From the NCBI GenBank assembly GCA_002426025.1, contig DINP01000005.1:1-10908 (forward strand): a DNA stretch of 10,908 bases, read 5' to 3'. The position numbers and the translations under genes were made by a program. This document shows, in pieces, positions 5,758 to 10,908 of this stretch; position 1 is the stretch's first letter; each line of letters starts with the position of its first letter. Source of the DNA: Bacteroidales bacterium UBA5537. Lineage in GTDB: Bacteria > Bacteroidota > Bacteroidia > Bacteroidales > Lentimicrobiaceae. The notes under the pieces were generated by a model. The model was not told the origin of the DNA. It ran no database searches and was given only the letters and a program-made list of their open reading frames with translations.

Positions 5758-8277
5758 TTAATGCGAAATTACGAGTTTTCTGATCACATATACATCTGGA
5801 GAAAATATTTTTACAAGACAGGTGGTATTGGCCAAGTGGCTGATGTCAATTTTGTGATTTGAAACCCCGCTTATACTCTTGCGGAAACTATCCTGCAAGA
5901 GAAGACGGCCGCTTAAATCCGTCAACTGAATCAGAAAATCATCGGGTTGTCCATCAATGGAAATGGTAACAAAATCGCCGGCAGGATTTGGAAAAAGCTT
6001 AATCAGGTCATTCCTTTGCAGATCGTTTACTCCATAAGTACATTCCACAAAAGTAAACATTATACTCACCGTATCCCTGTTTACGCAGCCCGTTGTCGGG
6101 TTTATAACCCTTACCCAGTGATCCTGAAGGTCAAAGCTGAGCCCTGAAGTGCTGACAATGGTAGTTTGATCGGTTAATCCGTTTTTCCAGAGGTATTCAA
6201 AACCGGGATTCCCGGCATCCAGTGTTACTGTGTCGAAAACACAGGTCTGTATCATTCCGTTCACGACGTGATGCTCAGGTCTGATCAGGTTGATGAGAGG
6301 CAAAGGATTTACAATCACTTCAACTGTTTTTGATATTTCATTAAAGCCATCGTTAAGAAGCAGGGTGTATTCAGAAGTTTCCTCGGGCACGACAATCGGG
6401 TCGGCTTCGGTTGAAAACTCAACATCGTTAAGCAACCATGAGTAAGTGTAATCAGTGAATTGACCACCACTTGGCAGGGCGAACAACTGCGTTGTATCCC
6501 CAAAGCAAATGGCGCCGGGCGATGCCATAGGAGAAGCCGAAAGCGGCCCGCCCACCACATTTACGAGCACCTGGTCCGATTCGCTAACACAATTGTTCCC
6601 ATCGGTTACTATAAGACTGAATAAGGTAGAACCACTCAATTTTCGGGTAACCGGATTCTGAATATTAGGGTTCCAAAGCGAGTCGGATGGTTGCCATTGA
6701 TAGTTAAAAGGAGGTTCTCCGACTGTGGCACTTCCGCTAAGTTGGGTAAAAGTGCCATGGTTAATGGTTACATCTGCACCAGCATTAGCAACCGGCAAGG
6801 GGTTAACAATGATTGTAACCTGCGAAGATACAGGATTGTAGCCATCATCAACGGTAACTGTATAGGTGGTGGTGGTGGTGGGCTCAACAAAAGGACTTTG
6901 CAGATCGGATGAAAACCCATCGGGAGAAGTCCAGCTATAGGTGTATGGTTGAAGAATATTTCCTCCGAAAGCATCAACGTTAAGCTGTGCCTGACCTCCA
7001 ATACAGATTTCCTCGGGCCACACCGAAGCTGATGCAGCCAGTGCATCACCCACAAATAATGTGGCTGAAGTGGATTGCGTGGGTGGTGGACAGTTTCCAC
7101 TAACGATACAGCGGAATTTAAATTCCCCTAAATCAAGGGTAGCCGGATTGATGGTGAGCGTATTTGTTGTGGTTCCGCTGAAGGGAGTACCATCAGAAAG
7201 ATTCTGCCAGAAGGCAGTAGAGTTGGGCCTGCTCTGCCATTGAAAACTGGTATCTCCCAGTGTCTCAACAGAAAAAGTAGCTATGCCGCCAATAGGCACC
7301 AGTGCATCATCCGGACCTGCTGTTACAGCAGGGAGAGGGTCCAGCACAACATCAAACTGTTTGCTGTGCGGACCTGAGGCATTTGTACAAAGGTCTGTAA
7401 CCTGACCAACCATATTTAGGGTATAGGTACCATCAAGATACATGGGTGGGTAAAAATCAATGGTAAAAAACTTTTCCTGCTCACCACCAGCCTGACAACC
7501 AGCTCCGTTTACACTATTTACAATGTGCTCGGTACCATCGGGCCCTACCAGTAAAAAATCGGAAGGTTGAACCGACAAACACTTAATGTTTTCAGAAAAT
7601 GCAAAACTCAGGGAAGTCGCACCGGCACAACCAATATCGTTATTAACCGAAGCAATAACCGCTGGAATATCGTCGAATATATCGGCTGTAGAAGCACCGA
7701 AATCGAGCAAATAACCACTTTGCGTTTGTGTCCAGTTGCTGACACATAAAACATATGTGTCACCAGCACTTACAGCCAGATCAGCATTCCATTTAGAGGT
7801 GGTTCCTCCATTGTTGCAATTTAATGTACCTCCATGTGCTGAACTGATTCCGGTAGCACCCTGAAAACCTGGCCCCCCGGCCGCGTTGCAGCTCTCCTGC
7901 ATAAAAATAGCATTATTATAAATATCGCTGCACTCCATTGTATTCATGTTGTAAACAGCCCAGTCATAATCATCTGCCGATGACACCGGGGTAATAATAA
8001 AACTTAACAAACCACTTGTCTTCACTGATATAACATACCAAACTGAATTTTTCTCGCCATCCATACAGCTACGCGGGCAGGTTTGTGATGGATTGATCTC
8101 GTTGGGATAGTTGCCGGTTCCCTGAAAAGAAAGGGGTTGATTATACTGATATGCACAAACAGGAATAGCTCCAAGGCAATCCTGAACGGTTGGCACCTGA
8201 GCTTTAGCTTCCCCAAAAAATGAAAACACGGGTAAAACGCAAATTATCAGCGCAGCGATTTTAGTAAAACTATTCAT
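5758..8277 (-). CDS. T9SS-secreted surface protein with lectin-like, Big-like and Ig-like domains (839 aa)
   Basis: ATG at 8277 is chosen because it gives a clean signal peptide (MNSFTKIAAL..., ending AKA|Q27). An in-frame ATG at 8391 would add 38 residues before it and run over the likely promoter. Residues ~28-197 are a lectin-like sandwich (CLGAIPVC, NSVWYVISV, DYDWAVYNM, DTYVLCVSNW). Residues 199-312 resemble a bacterial Ig-like (Big) domain with FSENIKC and SDFLLVG. Residues ~313-410 are Ig-like (FQWQSR, FRCIVSGNC). Residues 414-839 align over their whole length with the last 425 residues of the 1252-aa protein, ending in a T9SS type A sorting domain from ~757 (LFPNPAG, F762; LVISH terminus). 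It is the first gene of the presumed operon with the 139-aa and 1252-aa genes. It should be exported by Sec and then T9SS to the cell surface; a binding or structural role is inferred, and no catalytic residues are recognisable. Confidence 0.93.
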   Translation of the reverse strand: MNSFTKIAALIICVLPVFSFFGEAKAQVPTVQDCLGAIPVCAYQYNQPLSFQGTGNYPNEINPSQTCPRSCMDGEKNSVWYVISVKTSGLLSFIITPVSSADDYDWAVYNMNTMECSDIYNNAIFMQESCNAAGGPGFQGATGISSAHGGTLNCNNGGTTSKWNADLAVSAGDTYVLCVSNWTQTQSGYLLDFGASTADIFDDIPAVIASVNNDIGCAGATSLSFAFSENIKCLSVQPSDFLLVGPDGTEHIVNSVNGAGCQAGGEQEKFFTIDFYPPMYLDGTYTLNMVGQVTDLCTNASGPHSKQFDVVLDPLPAVTAGPDDALVPIGGIATFSVETLGDTSFQWQSRPNSTAFWQNLSDGTPFSGTTTNTLTINPATLDLGEFKFRCIVSGNCPPPTQSTSATLFVGDALAASASVWPEEICIGGQAQLNVDAFGGNILQPYTYSWTSPDGFSSDLQSPFVEPTTTTTYTVTVDDGYNPVSSQVTIIVNPLPVANAGADVTINHGTFTQLSGSATVGEPPFNYQWQPSDSLWNPNIQNPVTRKLSGSTLFSLIVTDGNNCVSESDQVLVNVVGGPLSASPMASPGAICFGDTTQLFALPSGGQFTDYTYSWLLNDVEFSTEADPIVVPEETSEYTLLLNDGFNEISKTVEVIVNPLPLINLIRPEHHVVNGMIQTCVFDTVTLDAGNPGFEYLWKNGLTDQTTIVSTSGLSFDLQDHWVRVINPTTGCVNRDTVSIMFTFVECTYGVNDLQRNDLIKLFPNPAGDFVTISIDGQPDDFLIQLTDLSGRLLLQDSFRKSISGVSNHKIDISHLANTTCLVKIFSPDVYVIRKLVISH
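6865..6882. repeat. Short GGT trinucleotide repeat in coding sequence
   Basis: Five GGT units followed by GGG lie inside the 839-aa gene, encoding Pro and five Thr in a row (PTTTTTY) in an Ig-like domain. The other copies of this module have TTTT or TTST-like strings at the same place, so the run largely reflects the protein motif. Slippage would change length by whole codons only. Confidence 0.6.
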
Positions 8278-8572
8278 TGTAATGATCTTTTTCCCGATAA
8301 AGTGAACAAATATTCTGCAGATGAGTGTTAGATGTAATATCTCCCAAGACTTTCGCAAATATAATAAAAAGTAGCCGGTTGAAGGATACAAATATTTTAA
8401 GATACCCTGGTTAGGATTGATTATCAGTGCTTAAGCAATTGTAAGAAGCTGTCATTTTACCCGGGTTCAAACACATATCATGAATTATTTGTTAATTTGC
8501 ATAATGCCATCAGCTATTTCACGTTAAGTAAAAGTAAGCTGGCGTTCTGATTTGCTACAAAGACAAGGATTT
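8278..8572. other. Divergent intergenic region between the surface-protein operon and the lipoprotein gene
   Basis: This 295-bp stretch separates two divergent genes and must hold promoters for both. The leftward promoter candidate is listed separately. For the rightward lipoprotein gene the best -7 match is TTAATTTG at 8491-8499, which deviates by one base from TAnnTTTG and lacks a well-placed TTG, so I do not call it. No RNA gene or convincing hairpin was seen. Confidence 0.5.
8356..8363 (-). promoter_or_regulatory. Candidate -7 promoter element for the surface-protein operon
   Basis: On the minus strand this reads TATATTTG, a full match to the Bacteroidota primary sigma factor -7 consensus TAnnTTTG. 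It lies 78 bp upstream of the 8277 start. The nearest upstream TTTG-like -33 element (8391-8389) is 25 bp away, slightly long for the usual 17-23 bp. This placement supports the 8277 start over 8391, as the longer form would be translated through its own promoter. Confidence 0.5.
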
Positions 8573-9295
8573 ATGAAATTGAAAACAGGATTAAAACTTA
8601 TATTGCTCGCTGTACCGGCCATTTTATTTCTCCTTTTGGTTTCGGGTTGCAGTAAGGATGGCGAAAACAGACAGAATCATCTACCCAAAGCGACTTATAC
8701 TTTTACACCTAATCGTGGTGATGTAAACTCTGTGATACTTTTTAATGCCGATTCGGTTTCCGATTATGAAGACCCCACTTCAGCACTTGAAGTGCGCTGG
8801 GACTGGACCAACGACAAAACCTTCGATACAGAATACAGCACCATAAAGACAGCAACACACCAGTTTGATGCTGTTGGCATTTATTTCCCTCTGCTTGAAG
8901 TGATTGATAAAGAAGGCATGACCGATACTATTAAAAGAATGGTTGTTATTGTAAGTGATCTCTCAAACCAGCCGCCTGATATGCCGCTTTATGTAACGCC
9001 TCCCGACTGGCAAACCTGGATGGACAGAGAAGTTGTTTTCAAATGGACCTGCACCGACCCGGAAAACGATCCGCTTGTATTCGACATTTGGGTTGGTCAG
9101 AGCAGAACTGCGTTGAATATTGCAAAGTCAGGTATAAACACTTTCAATCTTGAGAATGGTGTAGAAGTTTACGAAACCACGCTTTCAGGATTCAGATTCG
9201 ACAAAGATTATTTTTGGATGATTGGCGCCAAAGATGTTGTTGGCAATTATACCGTCGGAAGTATTTATAAATTCACTACCCGTCCGGCTGAATAA
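8573..9295 (+). CDS. Lipoprotein with PKD and fibronectin-III-like domains (240 aa)
   Basis: ATG at 8573 is chosen over an upstream in-frame TTG at 8552, since MKLKTG followed by a hydrophobic stretch gives a standard lipoprotein signal; AAGGA lies just before it. The lipobox LVSGC ends at C26, the lipidation site. The following SKDGE is acidic and roughly like the surface-export signals of Bacteroidota lipoproteins, so outer-leaflet display is possible but unproven. Residues ~38-129 form a PKD domain (VRWDW at 74-78, HQF...GIYFPLLEVID). Residues ~133-238 form a fibronectin-III-like domain (FKWTCTDPENDPLVFDIWVG, then YFWMIGAKD...G and a terminal YKFTTRP). It has no T9SS sorting domain and no catalytic motif. 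The gene is divergent from the surface operon and convergent, 16 bp away, with the LutA-like gene. Its likely role is carbohydrate or protein binding at the envelope, inferred only from its domains. Confidence 0.92.
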   Translation: MKLKTGLKLILLAVPAILFLLLVSGCSKDGENRQNHLPKATYTFTPNRGDVNSVILFNADSVSDYEDPTSALEVRWDWTNDKTFDTEYSTIKTATHQFDAVGIYFPLLEVIDKEGMTDTIKRMVVIVSDLSNQPPDMPLYVTPPDWQTWMDREVVFKWTCTDPENDPLVFDIWVGQSRTALNIAKSGINTFNLENGVEVYETTLSGFRFDKDYFWMIGAKDVVGNYTVGSIYKFTTRPAE

Positions 9296-9314
9296 AATCT
9301 TTTTCAGGATTTTA
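9293..9314. terminator. Weak bidirectional hairpin at the convergent gene ends
   Basis: TAAAATC (9293-9299) and GATTTTA (9308-9314) form a 7-bp stem with an 8-base loop. The arms contain the stop codon of the lipoprotein gene (9293-9295) and that of the LutA-like gene (complement of 9312-9314). Only one pair is G-C, so as an intrinsic terminator it would be weak. T residues follow only partly on each strand. Confidence 0.25.
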
Positions 9315-10037
9315 CAACTCCCAGCCTGAAGCCAGAATATCAACCAGGTGCGCGGTTTTTAAAGAAAGGTTTTTCTGATCAATATACCCTTGCTGGTGCA
9401 TAAGACAGGAAGAGTCAGTCGAAATTATAAATTCTGCTCCGGTTTCAAGAGCTCTGTTTACCTTATACTCTGCCATTGCGGTTGAGATTGGCTCATGTTT
9501 AACTGAAAAAGTGCCGCCAAAACCGCAACAGGTGTTTGTCTCTTTCATTTCAATTAACTCCAGTCCCCGCACATGCCTCAGGAGTGTCCTCGACTCATCT
9601 TTAAGGCCATATTCGCGCAAAGCGGCACAACTATCGTGAAAGGTAACCTTATGCTTAAAAGTTGCACCAACATCCTTAACATTCAGCACATTAACCAGAA
9701 AATCAGAAACCTCATAAATATTCTTCTTCAAGAGCCTGTATTCGTTGTGAAGAGCCGAATTGTAGAACATTTCATCATAATAATTCCTCACCATACCGGC
9801 ACATGAAGCCGAAGGGGTAACCACATACTGACAATCCTTAAAATCGCGGATGAATTTCTCGCCCATCGCCTTGGCATGGTCCCAGAAACCACTGTTAAAT
9901 GCTATCTGTCCGCAGCAGGTCTGGTTTTTGTTATACCTAACCCCTACCCCCGCTTTTTCGAGCACTTTCACCATATTGAAGCCTGTTTCGGGATACGCCT
10001 GATCAATAAAACAGGGTATAAATATATCAACAACCAT
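9312..10037 (-). CDS. lutA: LutA-type (Fe-S)-binding cysteine-rich protein (241 aa)
   Basis: The protein has two cysteine-rich CCG domains, as in LutA/YkgE and in the C-terminal parts of GlpC and heterodisulfide reductase HdrB. The first has C9, C41-C42-G43 and C79 (PSASCAGM); the second has C137 (FHDSCAALREYG), C170-C171-G172 (TCCGFGGTFSVKH) and C211 (STDSSCLMH). Length matches LutA (about 240 residues). In the family this subunit works with LutB and LutC in cytoplasmic L-lactate oxidation to pyruvate, passing electrons through iron-sulfur clusters. There is no signal peptide. Here lutB and lutC are not next to it: the downstream neighbour is convergent and the upstream neighbour is divergent, so it is transcribed alone. 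It could therefore serve another oxidoreductase, and the gene name is family-level. A well-spaced promoter lies just upstream. Confidence 0.9.
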   Translation of the reverse strand: MVVDIFIPCFIDQAYPETGFNMVKVLEKAGVGVRYNKNQTCCGQIAFNSGFWDHAKAMGEKFIRDFKDCQYVVTPSASCAGMVRNYYDEMFYNSALHNEYRLLKKNIYEVSDFLVNVLNVKDVGATFKHKVTFHDSCAALREYGLKDESRTLLRHVRGLELIEMKETNTCCGFGGTFSVKHEPISTAMAEYKVNRALETGAEFIISTDSSCLMHQQGYIDQKNLSLKTAHLVDILASGWEL

Positions 10038-10055
10038 GTAGGATCAAAATTTTAA

Positions 10056-10087
10056 CAAACCTACGCTATATTTGCATAAAATTCAAA
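10056..10087 (-). promoter_or_regulatory. Candidate Bacteroidota promoter for the lutA-like gene
   Basis: On the minus strand TTTG (10087-10084) is followed after a 20-bp spacer by TAGGTTTG (10063-10056), matching both the -33 TTG and the -7 TAnnTTTG of the Bacteroidota housekeeping sigma factor at a standard distance. The -7 element ends 18 bp before the ATG at 10037, leaving a short leader. Confidence 0.6.
10067..10074 (+). promoter_or_regulatory. Candidate -7 promoter element for the class D beta-lactamase gene
   Basis: TATATTTG on the plus strand matches TAnnTTTG exactly and is the same octamer found before the surface-protein operon (8363-8356, minus). It lies 76 bp before the ATG at 10151. 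No TTG is seen at the expected upstream distance, so the promoter may be weak or assisted. It sits inside the spacer of the divergent lutA promoter. Confidence 0.5.
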
Positions 10088-10150
10088 TTCCCCGTAAAAT
10101 TCAACTGGATTGAGCAGCCCTCATGCATCATTTGATAATGACATAATATT

Positions 10151-10908
10151 ATGAAAGTGATAAAGACATTGTTCCTGATTGCAATAACTACTTTCCTCTC
10201 CTTTACCGGCAACACATTTTGTCAAATCCCGGTTTCCACAGAAAATCAATCATGGGGAACCTACTTTAACGAAGCCGGGCTTGATGGCACCTTTGTTTTA
10301 CAGAATCTACAAACCAGAAAATCTACCGTTTATAACAGTGAAAGGGCTGAAATCAGATATCTACCGGCTTCTACTTTCAAAATTATGAACACACTAATTG
10401 GCCTCGAAAATAATACTGTCAGCAATATTGATGAGGTTTTCAAATGGGACAGTATTCAAAGGCCTTACGAATCATGGAACAGGGACCTGAGCCTTAGAGA
10501 AGCCTTCAGGGCATCGGCTGTTTGGGTTTACCAGGAGCTTGCACGCAGAACCGGCCGCCCAGCTATTGAATACTGGATTGAAAAATGCGGCTATGGAAAT
10601 ATGAAGACGGGACCACAAATTGATCGTTTCTGGCTAAATGGCGAAATTGCCATTTCGGCAAACGAACAGATAGAATTTCTCCGCTTGCTCATTCAAGAAG
10701 GGCTGCCGTTTTCAAGGTCGGTTCAACAACAGGTAAAACAGATTATGTTTACCGATTCTGTGCCGGGCAAAAAATTATACGCGAAAACAGGCTGGGCCGC
10801 CCGTATTGAAAAACAGATAGGGTGGTATGTTGGTTTTGTTGAGGATGGCCAAAAAACCTGGATATTTGCCATTAATATTGACATCAAAAATCCCGAAGAT
10901 ACCCGTTA
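10151..10908 (+). CDS. Class D (OXA-type) beta-lactamase, C-terminus off window
   Basis: It encodes a periplasmic serine beta-lactamase that opens the beta-lactam ring through an acyl-enzyme. The 252 codons visible cover nearly the whole family length (about 260-275), and all class D signatures are in order. These are S74-T-F-K77 (nucleophile and the lysine that is carbamylated in the family), S122-A-V124, Y148-G-N150, W161 in FWL (the tryptophan that steadies the carbamylated lysine) and K212-T-G214. Residues 1-24 form a signal peptide with probable cleavage before Q25. C24 is not in a lipobox (TFC lacks the small residue before Cys), so a soluble periplasmic form is likelier. ATG at 10151 starts the signal peptide directly. 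No blaR/blaI-type regulator is visible, and the gene is divergent from the lutA-like gene. It has no adjacent mobile element, which favours a resident chromosomal gene. The substrate range cannot be read from the sequence. Confidence 0.94.
   Translation, partial: MKVIKTLFLIAITTFLSFTGNTFCQIPVSTENQSWGTYFNEAGLDGTFVLQNLQTRKSTVYNSERAEIRYLPASTFKIMNTLIGLENNTVSNIDEVFKWDSIQRPYESWNRDLSLREAFRASAVWVYQELARRTGRPAIEYWIEKCGYGNMKTGPQIDRFWLNGEIAISANEQIEFLRLLIQEGLPFSRSVQQQVKQIMFTDSVPGKKLYAKTGWAARIEKQIGWYVGFVEDGQKTWIFAINIDIKNPEDTR

Noticed and set aside
6768..7100. Minus-strand 110-codon frame with a proline run, inside the 839-aa gene
   Set aside because: The proline run is the GGT repeat read out of frame; the true frame encodes Ig-like modules here.
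8278..8391. N-terminal extension of the 839-aa protein from an in-frame ATG at 8391
   Set aside because: The added 38 residues would bury the clean signal peptide that starts at 8277 and would overlap a TATATTTG promoter element.
8491..8499. TTAATTTG as the promoter -7 element of the lipoprotein gene
   Set aside because: It has one mismatch to TAnnTTTG and no TTG at the right distance; too weak to call.
8552..8572. TTG start for the lipoprotein, seven residues upstream
   Set aside because: The ATG at 8573 gives a standard short n-region before the hydrophobic stretch and lipobox, with AAGGA ahead of it.
9573..9806. Plus-strand 77-codon frame opposite the lutA-like gene
   Set aside because: It is antisense to conserved CCG-domain sequence, with no initiation signal.
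10151..10225. Beta-lactamase as a lipoprotein with C24 as the lipid site
   Set aside because: The residues before C24 (N-T-F) do not fit a lipobox, which needs a small residue at -1; cleavage before Q25 fits better.

Overview
The window looks like chromosomal DNA from a member of the Bacteroidota. Three things show this. Two proteins carry a type IX secretion system (T9SS) type A C-terminal sorting domain. The secreted proteins are built from the PKD/Ig-like beta-sandwich modules typical of this phylum. Upstream regions carry the Bacteroidota sigma-ABfr -7 motif TAnnTTTG, and every signal-peptidase-I-type signal peptide is followed by glutamine. I cannot place it below phylum.

Minus strand, left part (1-8277): a cluster of secreted proteins read right to left. 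First comes an 839-residue T9SS cargo with an N-terminal lectin-like sandwich, a Big-like domain and several Ig-like domains. It is followed 13 bp later by a 139-residue exported protein of unknown function, and 26 bp later by a 1252-residue T9SS cargo with a nidogen-like domain and a long array of PKD/Ig-like repeats. The short gaps suggest one operon. After a 421-bp gap with terminator-like inverted repeats comes a fourth secreted protein, cut by the left edge. It has the same lectin-like domain as the 839-residue protein, and its N-terminal region resembles the small 139-residue protein in predicted topology. The last ~425 residues of the two complete giants are clearly paralogous, so the locus has grown by duplication and module swapping. 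No T9SS machinery gene and no catalytic domain is seen in these surface proteins; a structural or adhesive role is the most economical inference.

Right part (8278-10908): a 295-bp divergent intergenic region leads to a PKD + fibronectin-III-like lipoprotein on the plus strand. It is convergent, 16 bp apart, with a stand-alone LutA-type cysteine-rich (CCG domain) protein on the minus strand. That gene is divergent from a class D (OXA-type) beta-lactamase on the plus strand, cut by the right edge but with all its active-site motifs present. The 113-bp lutA/beta-lactamase gap has back-to-back, overlapping -7 elements.

No tRNA, rRNA, CRISPR array, transposase or attachment site was recognised.
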